Assembly: GCF_021545335.1 (NCBI RefSeq)
Contig: NZ_CP089312.1
Coordinates: forward strand, 4,960,001 to 5,024,000
Length of the DNA stretch: 64,000 nucleotides
Reading direction: 5' to 3'
DNA from: Streptomyces sp. GQFP
Lineage (GTDB): Bacteria > Actinomycetota > Actinomycetes > Streptomycetales > Streptomycetaceae
Position numbers and translations under genes: made by a program. Below are positions 1-7,036 of the stretch, piece by piece. Below the pieces are notes generated by a model, which was given only the letters and a program-made list of their open reading frames with translations, had not been told where the DNA came from and ran no database searches. Each line of letters opens with the position of its first letter. Within the stretch, counting starts at the first letter, position 1.

Positions 1-519
1 GAGCAGGTACGTGACCTGCGGCAGGAAGCCCATGTCGACCATCTGGTCGGCCTCGTCGAGGACGGTGACGGAGACCCGGTCGAGGCGGCAGTCGCGGCGG
101 TCGACGAGGTCGCGGAGCCGGCCGGGCGTCGCGATGACGACCTCGGTGCCGGCGCCGAGCGCACGGGCCTGACGGGAGATGGGCAGCCCGCCGACGACCG
201 TGGTCATCTTCAGCTTCATGGCGCGGGCGTGCGGGGTGAGCGCGTCCACGACCTGCTGGGCGAGTTCACGGGTCGGTACGAGGACGAGAGCCAGCGGGCG
301 TCCCGCTTCGGCGCGCTGTCCAGCGAGCCGGGCCAGCATGGCCAGGCCGAAGGCCAGGGTCTTGCCCGAGCCGGTCTGGCCGCGGCCCATGACGTCGTGG
401 CCCGCGAGGGTGTCCGGCAGCGTGGCCGCCTGGATCGGGAAGGGGACGGTGATGCCCTCGGCGGTGAGGGAGGCCAGCAGCGAGGGCGGCAGGCCCAGGT
501 CGGCGAACGACCGGTTCAT
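1..519 (-). CDS. DEAD-box ATP-dependent RNA helicase, N-terminal part (runs off left edge)
   Basis: Unwinds or remodels RNA using ATP in the cytoplasm. The 173 residues present carry the helicase core-1 motifs in order: Q-motif region (VPFPIQ), motif I GQTGSGKT, motif Ia PTRELA, motif Ib TPGR and motif II DEAD; core domain 2 lies beyond the window. The start is an ATG at 519 preceded by a GAGGAAGG ribosome site about 8 bases away. The cold-shock gene lies upstream on the same strand, a pairing known in other streptomycetes, which suggests a cold-adaptation helicase that melts structured mRNA. A strong terminator lies between the two genes, so expression needs readthrough or its own promoter in the 520-714 gap. 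Confidence 0.93.
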   Translation of the reverse strand, partial: MNRSFADLGLPPSLLASLTAEGITVPFPIQAATLPDTLAGHDVMGRGQTGSGKTLAFGLAMLARLAGQRAEAGRPLALVLVPTRELAQQVVDALTPHARAMKLKMTTVVGGLPISRQARALGAGTEVVIATPGRLRDLVDRRDCRLDRVSVTVLDEADQMVDMGFLPQVTYLL

Positions 520-714
520 GCAGAACCTTCCTCAATGCGGCACGTCGGCAGAGAACACGGCAGCGCTCAGCGTCCGCCGCGACAGCGGCGGCACACAGGA
601 CAGAAAGGCCGTGGGGACGGGCCGAAAGGAAACGAGCAGTGAAGGGGATTCTGAGACACCCCAAGAATGAGGGACGGCGACCGGTGTCCGGTGGAGTCCG
701 GTGCGGAACCGTCC

Positions 715-762
715 CGAAAAAACTGTGAGCCGGGGCCCACACCCCAAGGTGCGGGCCCCGGC
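715..762 (-). terminator. Intrinsic terminator after the cold-shock gene
   Basis: On the minus strand a 15-bp stem (729-743 with 748-762, one mismatch at 739/752, loop CCAA) is followed by a run of six T (717-722). This is a textbook rho-independent terminator, rare in such high-GC DNA. It separates the cold-shock gene from the helicase start at 519 and could act as an attenuator between them. Confidence 0.85.
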
Positions 763-838
763 CACAATCACGTGTGTTGTCGATCTACCAGCTGACTAGG
801 TTGACTAGCTGACTAGTGGACCGGCAGGTTCACGCGGA

Positions 839-1042
839 TCAGGCGGGGAGGATGTTCTCCGCCTGCGGGCCCTTCTGGCCCTGCGTGACGTCGAACGTCA
901 CCTTCTGGCCCTCGTGGAGCTCACGGAAGCCCTGGGTGGCGATGTTCGAGTAGTGGGCGAAGACGTCGGCGCCGCCGCCGTCCTGCTCGATGAAGCCGAA
1001 GCCCTTTTCCGCGTTGAACCACTTAACGGTACCGGTGGCCAT
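839..1042 (-). CDS. Cold-shock domain protein (CspA family)
   Basis: A 67-residue single-domain OB-fold RNA chaperone that binds single-stranded RNA or DNA and destabilises secondary structure. It shows both nucleic-acid motifs, KGFGFI (RNP1) and VFAHYS (RNP2), plus the usual MATGTVKWFN start and a PQAENI end. A longer in-frame ORF extends upstream, but the ATG at 1042 has an ideal AAGGAG site 8 bases away and matches the family length. It is followed by an intrinsic terminator and then the DEAD-box helicase. The leader contains a CCGCAC/GTGCGG dyad near 1073-1085, which could fold in the 5' untranslated region; a role in cold regulation is only inference. Confidence 0.97.
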   Translation of the reverse strand: MATGTVKWFNAEKGFGFIEQDGGGADVFAHYSNIATQGFRELHEGQKVTFDVTQGQKGPQAENILPA

Positions 1043-1358
1043 GTCAAATCTCCTTGGGGCATGCTCGGGGGCCCGCACCGTGCGGACCCCGCGTCGCCGC
1101 AATGATTGCCCCGCCGGAACTAACACCGGAAATCTTTGGGAACCACAACTGCAACTGAAAACCACGCTAGCACAGAACCCGCCCCCACGGACGTGCGGCA
1201 ATGTCACACGTCCGGCGGGAATAGTCTCCCCAGGTCACCCCACCCGAAGACCACGGGGACACCGTCCCGGCCCCCCAGGGTAACCGCGCCCACCAGCCAC
1301 CCCAGCAACAGCCCGGACGACGCCGACGCCGGACGGTTTCTCAGCCCCCGGCGAAGAA
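1043..1358. other. Leader and promoter region of the cold-shock gene, otherwise empty
   Basis: No convincing gene. The part next to 1042 is the untranslated leader of the cold-shock gene; on the minus strand a TAGCGT hexamer around 1162-1170 resembles a Streptomyces -10 box. The rest, up to the ABC-ATPase fragment at 1359, shows nothing I can support. Confidence 0.5.
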
Positions 1359-1496
1359 CTACACGTCCAGCACCCGGTGCAGGAACTGCTGAGTACGTGC
1401 CTCGACAGGACTGCCGGACACCTGGTCCGGTGGTCCCTGTTCGAGGACCACCCCACCGTCCATGAAAACCACCCGATCGGCCGTGTCCTTCGCGAA
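1359..1496 (-). pseudogene. Remnant of a polar amino-acid ABC transporter ATPase (C-terminus only)
   Basis: The last 45 codons before a TAG at 1359 encode the typical C-terminal end of a GlnQ/HisP-type ATPase: the post-H-loop stretch ADRVVFMDGG, then EQGPP, then a TQQFLHRVLD tail. In another frame just upstream (about 1497-1530) LSVIVTAV resembles the VIVTH strand that precedes it, so the reading frame is broken. Walker A, the signature motif and Walker B are all missing and no permease lies nearby. It is a decayed leftover of a deleted transporter locus. Confidence 0.7.
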
Positions 1497-1553
1497 CCGG
1501 CGACGGCGGTGACGATCACGGAGAGTCTGGGTGGGCGGGGTCCCGTCGCCTGA

Positions 1554-1585
1554 TTCGACGTGTGTGAACATAGACGTATGTCGAA
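1554..1585. promoter_or_regulatory. Imperfect palindrome over the arsR start, candidate operator
   Basis: TTCGAC at 1554-1559 and GTCGAA at 1580-1585 are the outer arms of a 32-bp imperfect palindrome, with an inner CATA/TATG dyad (1569-1580). It overlaps the ATG at 1578, so a regulator bound here would block the promoter and start codon. Autoregulation by the ArsR protein is inferred from position and from ArsR-family habit. Confidence 0.5.
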
Positions 1586-1952
1586 TATGCCGAGCGCGCC
1601 GAGTACCGGGGGCACGGAGACGGTCGTGGCGTGCTGTCCTCCCCTGACTGAGCGTCCGCTCACCGCTGAGGAGGCCGAGCGGACGGCGGCGATGTTCAAG
1701 GCGCTCGGCGACCCTGTGCGGCTGCGCCTGTTCTCGCTGGTCGCCTCGCACGAGGGGGGCGAGGCGTGCGTGTGCGACATCTCCGACGTGGGCGTCTCGC
1801 AGCCGACGGTCTCCCACCACCTGAAGAAGCTCAGAGAGGCGGGCCTGCTGTCGTCCGAGCGACGCGGGACGTGGGTGTACTACCGGGTCGAGCCGGCGGT
1901 GGTGGCGGCGATGGGCCAACTGCTGACACCCTCCGGCCCGTCCGGCGTCTGA
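1578..1952 (+). CDS. ArsR/SmtB-family metalloregulator
   Basis: A winged-helix repressor of 124 residues that typically leaves DNA when arsenite or another soft metal binds. The DNA-binding helix VSQPTVSHHLKKLREAGL and the wing GTWVYY are clear. At the start of the recognition region it has EACVCDI, the CVCD arrangement of arsenic-sensing ArsR proteins, and an N-terminal CC pair near residue 20 could add a ligand. A GTG at 1560 would add six residues, but the ATG at 1578 lies in the palindrome and looks like the better, possibly leaderless, start. No arsenite pump or reductase lies next to it, so it is an orphan here or acts on distant genes. Confidence 0.88.
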   Translation: MSNMPSAPSTGGTETVVACCPPLTERPLTAEEAERTAAMFKALGDPVRLRLFSLVASHEGGEACVCDISDVGVSQPTVSHHLKKLREAGLLSSERRGTWVYYRVEPAVVAAMGQLLTPSGPSGV

Positions 1953-1953
1953 G

Positions 1954-2148
1954 TCAGGAACCGTCGTCCGACGAGGTCCGACCGCCCGACTTCCGGCCCG
2001 AATCGGCCTTGCGCAGCAACTCCCCCGCGAACAGCGTCACGCGGGCCACCCCACGCACCCACCGCGGCCCACCCCGCGCCGCCCACACGACACACACGCA
2101 TCCCCCGACGACCAGCGCCAGGATGCCGCTCAGCACGACTATCTCCAC
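1954..2148 (-). CDS. Small single-span membrane protein, function unknown
   Basis: A 64-residue protein not recognised as any named family. Residues 3-23 form one hydrophobic membrane segment (VVLSGILALVVGG region), followed by a basic stretch with several Arg and Lys and a Ser/Asp-rich end. I accept it as real because its GTG start at 2148 follows a very strong GGGGGAGGAAC ribosome site at ideal distance and its stop falls 2 bases past the convergent arsR stop. It is divergent from the NACHT gene and might share its promoter region. Positive charges after the membrane span suggest the C-terminus is cytoplasmic. Confidence 0.6.
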   Translation of the reverse strand: MEIVVLSGILALVVGGCVCVVWAARGGPRWVRGVARVTLFAGELLRKADSGRKSGGRTSSDDGS

Positions 2149-2200
2149 GTTCCTCCCCCTCGATCCCCTCGATGCACGATCCGCGACATCTTGTCAGCTC

Positions 2201-2217
2201 ATCACATCGATCGTGAT
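2201..2217. promoter_or_regulatory. Palindrome in the divergent region upstream of the NACHT gene
   Basis: ATCACATCGATCGTGAT is a 17-bp dyad with ATCAC/GTGAT arms, located between the small membrane-protein gene (start 2148) and the NACHT gene (start 2324). A TTGTCA hexamer lies just before it. It may be an operator for either gene; no regulator is implicated by the sequence. Confidence 0.35.
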
Positions 2218-2323
2218 GCCATGCCTGGACGATCCAGAAGATCTCGAATCTGTCAACTGCGCTTCCGGCAAGGACACTCTCACGCTTGGCTGGAGAGCGA
2301 CACATCCGAAATGGGGGTAGGGG

Positions 2324-5300
2324 ATGACGGGGGCAAGCGGTGCGTTACGCGTCGTGGCGGGGGCGGGTCTGCTGGTCACGGTAGGCGTGGCGACGAACCA
2401 GGTCCTCAACGACGGCAGACTCAGCTGGACCTGGTTGTACGCCTCGCTCTGCGTATCGGCACTGAGCCTCGCCTTCTCGGAGTCGGGAACCACCTCCGCC
2501 CCCGCCGAGAGCGGGAACACCGGTATCGCGCACGGCGGCCGCCGGGTGTACCTGCGGCAACTGCGGGCGAGTGTCCAGGACATGGAGACCGTCGGCATCG
2601 CCACGCAGAGCGAGTTCGTGTTCCGGATGCGTCAGGTGTACGTCGATGTCAGTGTCGTACCGCAGGTATTGCACGCGGCGGCCAGGGAGCCGTACCTCGG
2701 ATCGGTGGGCGGCGGAGAACGCAGAAGCCTGGCGTCGGTGCTCCGGGATGCCGAGCGCGCCGAGGCGCCCCGGGTCCTGGCGGTCATCGGCGGCCCGGGC
2801 TCCGGCAAGACGACGCTGGCCCGCAACACGGCTCTGGAGCTGTGCGCACGCCGCCGGCGTCCGTGGAAGAGACGCTTGCCGGTACTGCTCTACCTCCGTG
2901 ACCACGCCACGTCCCTGTTGTCCACCGAACCCCCGCCGCTGGAGACGGTGGCGGTCTCGGCGGGTTGGCTGCACGGCAAGGTGTCGGCACGCTGGCTGGC
3001 CCGCCGTCTCGACCGAGGAGGCTGCGTGGTCCTGCTGGACGGCCTGGACGAGGTCGCCGACCCGGCGGAACGCAGCCGGGTGGTGGCCTGGGTCGCTCGT
3101 CAGATCCAACGGCATCCGCACAACACGTATGTCGTGACGTCCCGGCCGCACGGCTACGAGTCGAATCCGCTGCCGGGCGCGGAGGTCCTCCAGGTACGCC
3201 GCTTCACCTGGCAACAGGTCGAGCGCTTCCTGCGCCAGTGGTCGTACGCGACGGAGAGCCGCGCCCGGGGTGCCACCGGCCACGAGGTACGAGCAGCCGC
3301 TGTCAGGACCGCCACGGACCTGCTGGCCCGTCTGCGCACACAAGCGGCCCTGTACGACCTGGCGGCAAACCCCCTACTGCTGACCATGACGGCGAACGTG
3401 CACCGCTATCGAGGACAACTGCCCGGCAGCCGCGCCGCGTTGTACGCCGAGATGTGCGACGTACTGCTCCACCGCCGCTCCGAGGCCCGCGGTCTGACCG
3501 ACGCCACGGGCCTTGCCGGGCCGCACAAGCAGCACGTCGCCCAGCACCTGGCCCTGGCCATGATGAAGGCCAGGGTCCGCGACTGGCCGGTGCGTGACGC
3601 CGCGAGGGCGATCCGGCTGGCCCTTCGGCAGGTCCCGGGACAGGTGACCGCCGAGGTGTTCCTGAGGGAGGCCCGCAAGAGCGGCCTGCTGGTCGAACGC
3701 GAGCACGATGTGCACGGCTTCGCCCACCTCACGCTGCAGGAGTACCTGGCCGCTGCCCAGCTCAGCGCCCCGCACGCCGACACCACCGTCCTGACGGCGA
3801 ACGTCGACGACCCGTGGTGGCGCGAGACGATCCTGCTCTGGTCCGCCGGCAACGACGCCACGCCCGTCATCGCCGCCTGCCTCGACAGCGGCACCGTCCG
3901 CACCCTGGCTCTGGCCTTCGACTGCGCCGAGGAGGCAAGAACCGTCGACCCGGACACCCGGGCCCGGCTGGAAGCCCTGCTCGCCCCGCGCGTCGCCGGT
4001 CAGCCTCGCGATCCCGCCCGCACACGCCTCGTGGCCGGGATCCTGGCCACGCGTGCCCTGCGCGAGACCATCCGGATCGACGACACGACCGCATTGTGCG
4101 CGCGGCCTGTTCCCTATGCCCTGTACATGGCGTTCGTGATCGAGGAGGAAGCGGCGGGCCGTCATCATCCCGTCCTCCTGGACTCGTCGGAGAGTGGCAG
4201 TGGCGCGGCGGTCGGCATGCAGGCCGGTGACGCCGAACGCTTCGTCGACTGGGTCAACACCCTCACCGGAGACGGCGAGTCCGCCTACCGGCTGCCGACC
4301 CCGGAGGAACTCGGCGACCCTGCCGCCTTGACAGCCGACCTCGCCCGCCACACCGTCTGGGCTCATGACGGCACCAGGACGGTCCTTCATCAGCCGCCGG
4401 GAGCCGACTGGCCCTACACCTACCCGCCCGAACAGGTCGGCTCCACCGTCGCCGCCGACCGGGAACGGATCACCCTCTATCTGCGGCTCGTGGCCACACT
4501 GGAGCCACAGCGCAGGCAGGTGGCGGCCTGGACCGGAGTCCTCGCCACCGCGCTCACACACGCTCCAGCACATCGCGGAGCCCCTGCACTGTCCCCGCTG
4601 AAACTCCCTCTTCTCCTGGCCATGGCGATCGCGCTCGACCACCTCCGCCTGTATACGGAGGCCTTCGCCGACAACCGAGAGCTCGCCGTCCCTTTCCTGC
4701 GAGCACTGGACCTCGCTCGCTCCTTCATTCGCGCCGTCGAGACCGTCCCTGTCCAAGAGCTCTCTCACAACTTGGACCCCGTCCTCGCCCATGCCCTCGA
4801 ACGGGCCCACTCGGTCGTCGGCGCCTATGCCCCGGCGATCCTCGACGCTGACCTCGGTCCCGACCGCGTTCAGCAGCTCGCCCGAGGCCTCGGCATCGAC
4901 CCCGCCCTCAGCCGCGCGGTCTCACATATCCACACCCTCGACCTCCACCGCGCCCTCGAACACGCCCAGGGTTTCGACGAATCGCTGACGCAAACCCTGG
5001 ACCTCGTACTCGAAGCCGCCGCGATCTTCGACCTCGATCCCGGCCTTGTCAGTGCCCTGAGCGACGCCCTCTCGCTTTCCCCGCCCCACCCCTTCCTCTA
5101 CGACCTCGATCTCGCCGTCAACCTCGCTGTCGGTCTCACCCGCGACCCGCACGCGCAGGTGTTGTCGCTCTCCCTCAACGCCTTCCGTTCCCTGTTCGAA
5201 CGCCAGTTGCGAGGCTGGCCACTTGGCGCCGCCGATGGCGCGGACCGTCCCAGACTCACCGCCCTGGACGACTTCTTGGAGGTGCAGGCAACTGAGGCAG

Positions 5301-5668
5301 GGCTGGCGTACGGCCGTTTCGGTTCAGAGGCGCAAGAGGATCCGACCCCTGTCATACGCCTTCAGCGCGACATCCTCCGGTCAACAGCCGCGGACATCCC
5401 GACTGGTCAAGCGCAGGGACTGGTGGAGGAAGCCACTGAACTGCTCACAGCGATACGCGACCGAACCATCCCCTGCGACGCCCGAGCACTGTCCTCCGTC
5501 CGCACGGCCCTCCTAGCCGCGATGGCCGATCTGGACGAGCCGGATTGGCGCCATCACAGCAGAACCAGCCACCTGTACATGGTCTGGCATAGCCTCGCCG
5601 CTCTGGACGCCTCCGCAAACGGCCCCCGCCCCAACCAGATCCTCCGCCTCACCCGCATCCAGTTCTAG
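2324..5668 (+). CDS. Membrane-anchored NACHT NTPase with FGE-like domain
   Basis: A 1114-residue STAND-class NTPase. Two hydrophobic segments at about 8-28 and 35-52 should anchor it. The NACHT domain has Walker A GGPGSGKTT (156-164), Walker B VVLLDGLDE (235-243), a TSRPHGY sensor strand (272-278) and a winged-helix end FAHLTLQEYLAA (466-477). Residues about 595-700 resemble the formylglycine-generating-enzyme (FGE/SUMF1) fold, with AGDAERFVDWVN and YRLPTPEE matching the family's DAxxFCxW and YRLPTEAEW signatures. The rest is a long helical, Leu-Asp-rich region with repeat-like LDL segments and could be a sensor. The ATG at 2324 follows GGGGTAGGGG. NACHT proteins of bacteria include antiphage sensors; a defence role here is inference. 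Confidence 0.88.
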   Translation: MTGASGALRVVAGAGLLVTVGVATNQVLNDGRLSWTWLYASLCVSALSLAFSESGTTSAPAESGNTGIAHGGRRVYLRQLRASVQDMETVGIATQSEFVFRMRQVYVDVSVVPQVLHAAAREPYLGSVGGGERRSLASVLRDAERAEAPRVLAVIGGPGSGKTTLARNTALELCARRRRPWKRRLPVLLYLRDHATSLLSTEPPPLETVAVSAGWLHGKVSARWLARRLDRGGCVVLLDGLDEVADPAERSRVVAWVARQIQRHPHNTYVVTSRPHGYESNPLPGAEVLQVRRFTWQQVERFLRQWSYATESRARGATGHEVRAAAVRTATDLLARLRTQAALYDLAANPLLLTMTANVHRYRGQLPGSRAALYAEMCDVLLHRRSEARGLTDATGLAGPHKQHVAQHLALAMMKARVRDWPVRDAARAIRLALRQVPGQVTAEVFLREARKSGLLVEREHDVHGFAHLTLQEYLAAAQLSAPHADTTVLTANVDDPWWRETILLWSAGNDATPVIAACLDSGTVRTLALAFDCAEEARTVDPDTRARLEALLAPRVAGQPRDPARTRLVAGILATRALRETIRIDDTTALCARPVPYALYMAFVIEEEAAGRHHPVLLDSSESGSGAAVGMQAGDAERFVDWVNTLTGDGESAYRLPTPEELGDPAALTADLARHTVWAHDGTRTVLHQPPGADWPYTYPPEQVGSTVAADRERITLYLRLVATLEPQRRQVAAWTGVLATALTHAPAHRGAPALSPLKLPLLLAMAIALDHLRLYTEAFADNRELAVPFLRALDLARSFIRAVETVPVQELSHNLDPVLAHALERAHSVVGAYAPAILDADLGPDRVQQLARGLGIDPALSRAVSHIHTLDLHRALEHAQGFDESLTQTLDLVLEAAAIFDLDPGLVSALSDALSLSPPHPFLYDLDLAVNLAVGLTRDPHAQVLSLSLNAFRSLFERQLRGWPLGAADGADRPRLTALDDFLEVQATEAGLAYGRFGSEAQEDPTPVIRLQRDILRSTAADIPTGQAQGLVEEATELLTAIRDRTIPCDARALSSVRTALLAAMADLDEPDWRHHSRTSHLYMVWHSLAALDASANGPRPNQILRLTRIQF

Positions 5669-5992
5669 GGCTCTCGTACGGATGGTCAGGCGGCGATTTC
5701 CTGGTCCACGAGAGCGGGCAAGTACGGGCGCGACAGGGGAGAAGCCGCACCGTCGAGAGGTCCCCGGTCGGTGCTGTACGGGGAGCGACGCGGCGAGGGG
5801 ATCCGGGCAACTCGATCCGCACACAGTTCCGTTCGGCTCATAGCCTCGCCGACCTGGCTCGCCGTCGACAGCGTTGCCGAGGGCCTTCGCCGTCTGCCGG
5901 TCGCGGGCGGGAACAGGCAGAGGAACAGCCGTGTCAGCGGACGCGGGCACAGAGCCCGGGTCAGGACGGCCGCGATACTCGCGTGCACGTCT
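5669..5992. other. Region between NACHT and DUF7848-type genes
   Basis: This 324-base stretch separates two convergent genes. It contains only one weak candidate gene, the 51-codon frame at 5686-5841 on the minus strand. I see no clear terminator hairpin, repeat or promoter. Confidence 0.5.
5686..5841 (-). CDS. Possible 51-residue peptide downstream of the DUF7848-type gene
   Basis: A short frame starting at ATG 5841 with a GGCGAGG box only 2 bases upstream, ending TAG-free at a TGA at 5686. The product is polar, Pro/Ser/Arg-rich with a PYLPALVD segment near the end, has one cysteine and no signal peptide. It follows the DUF7848-type gene on the same strand after a 151-base gap and could be the last gene of that cassette. 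Close ribosome-site spacing and lack of family support make this tentative; it could be a chance frame. Confidence 0.25.
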   Translation of the reverse strand: MSRTELCADRVARIPSPRRSPYSTDRGPLDGAASPLSRPYLPALVDQEIAA

Positions 5993-6457
5993 TCAGCCTT
6001 CCGGGGTTGATGCCCACGCCCCGGACGTTCGCACCGCGATCCCGTCCGGGGGCTCCATGACCGCGTAGTCCGCGAACGTCCGGCGGTAGCGGGTGTGCCG
6101 GGTGTCCTGGGTGTGCTTGCGCTGCCACTCCTCAACGTCCGCAGGGTGGCTCCGCGCACCCGACTCCGCGCCGCACTCGGACTCGTCCCCCGAGACGCAC
6201 CTCGTCGCGTACTCCGGCTCCGCCATGGCGTCCTGCACGATCGTGAACGGCACGTACCGGAACACCCTCCGGGTCGCTCGCGGCTGCTCCGGGTGTTCCC
6301 GTCGCTGGTGCTGACGCATCAGCACGTTGGCGTCGGTCTCGGCGCTGCGGTCGAACCGTGCCCGCGCCGTTTCGCGTTGCCCGGCGAGACCCGTACATGT
6401 CGTACAGCCGGGGGCGGGGACAGGTGGACGGCTCGTGCCGTCGTCGGGCGTGCTCAT
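5993..6457 (-). CDS. DUF7848-type protein with N-terminal CxxC segment
   Basis: A 154-residue cytoplasmic protein of unknown function. The N-terminal third has a CTTC pair (residues about 18-21) followed by a helix of the sort often encoded as a separate small protein in streptomycetes. The C-terminal part (about 65-145) matches my memory of the actinobacterial DUF7848 domain, with FRYVPFTI, TRCVSGDESECG and HTRYRRTFADY. Its ATG at 6457 overlaps the stop of the resolvase-like gene as ATGA, so the two are translationally coupled. The XRE regulator lies at the head of the same cassette. The apparent fusion of two usually separate small proteins is worth noting. Confidence 0.65.
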   Translation of the reverse strand: MSTPDDGTSRPPVPAPGCTTCTGLAGQRETARARFDRSAETDANVLMRQHQRREHPEQPRATRRVFRYVPFTIVQDAMAEPEYATRCVSGDESECGAESGARSHPADVEEWQRKHTQDTRHTRYRRTFADYAVMEPPDGIAVRTSGAWASTPEG

Positions 6458-6942
6458 CGTGTCCGCCTGATCTCCGTCGCGCCGCGAGCCGAGACCTTGA
6501 CGTGCAGGAAACCGCCCGCCTTCTCGATCTCGCCCGCGATCCGGTCGTACTCCTGCGGCACAGGCGAGATCATCGAGCGCCAGGCCGTGAGCACCGCGCC
6601 GGCCTCGCCGCCCTTGACCCGCTCGACGGCCTGCCTCAACCCCTCGCGGTCGTCGGGCGGCAGCAGACCCACGCGGTCCTCGATCACACCGGCGATCTCC
6701 CACCCGAACGCCTCGGCGTACTCGGTGCACTCCTTGCGGGGCGCTCCGATGTCAGAGTTGGGGGCGCCGCACAGATAGATCACGCAGCGGAACCGCTGTA
6801 TCCGCGCGACACCGGTCGCCGCCGCCTCGCCCGGCAGGACGCCCGCCGCCGCTTCCGCGAGTGCCCGACGCCGCGACAGATCACCTTCGGTTCGACGGGC
6901 CGTGGTCGGTCCCTGCCGCTTCCCGCTCTCGATGCTGACCAT
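6454..6942 (-). CDS. Degenerate serine-resolvase-like protein without catalytic serine
   Basis: A 162-residue protein. Residues about 50-155 follow the resolvase N-terminal fold: a strand RCVIYLCGAP, then CTEYAEAFGWEI, then DREGLRQAVERVKGGEAGAVL and a final strand FLHV. In true serine recombinases the first strand reads YxRVS, with the nucleophilic serine; here it reads YLCGA, so catalysis looks lost. No C-terminal recombinase or HTH domain is present. The gene lies between an XRE regulator and a DUF7848-type gene and overlaps the latter by ATGA. It may be a domesticated, regulatory or structural derivative. Start ATG 6942 is tentative because an ATG in another frame lies 4 bases upstream. 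Confidence 0.55.
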   Translation of the reverse strand: MVSIESGKRQGPTTARRTEGDLSRRRALAEAAAGVLPGEAAATGVARIQRFRCVIYLCGAPNSDIGAPRKECTEYAEAFGWEIAGVIEDRVGLLPPDDREGLRQAVERVKGGEAGAVLTAWRSMISPVPQEYDRIAGEIEKAGGFLHVKVSARGATEIRRTR

Positions 6943-6986
6943 GCATCAATCGTGTCGGCGCGGTCACGCATAGTGAAGTGACGGGA

Positions 6987-7010
6987 CGTACGACCGGGCA
7001 AGGTCGTACG
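6987..7010. repeat. Perfect 9-bp inverted repeat between XRE and resolvase-like genes
   Basis: CGTACGACC (6987-6995) and GGTCGTACG (7002-7010) form a perfect stem with a 6-base loop. A second small hairpin, CCTACG/CGTAGG, follows at 7020-7034. There is no T run, so it is either a weak terminator after the XRE gene or an operator before the downstream gene. Confidence 0.55.
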
Positions 7011-7036
7011 GCACCGACTCCTACGCTCCGTAGGGG

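Noticed and set aside
1235..1780. Minus-strand frame spanning the arsR start region as a gene
   Set aside because: Only a short stretch resembles an ABC ATPase, and it continues in another frame; the remainder is antisense to arsR.
6454..6942. Active integrase of an integrative element
   Set aside because: The catalytic serine motif is missing, no DNA-binding domain follows, and I found no tRNA or att-like direct repeats flanking the region.
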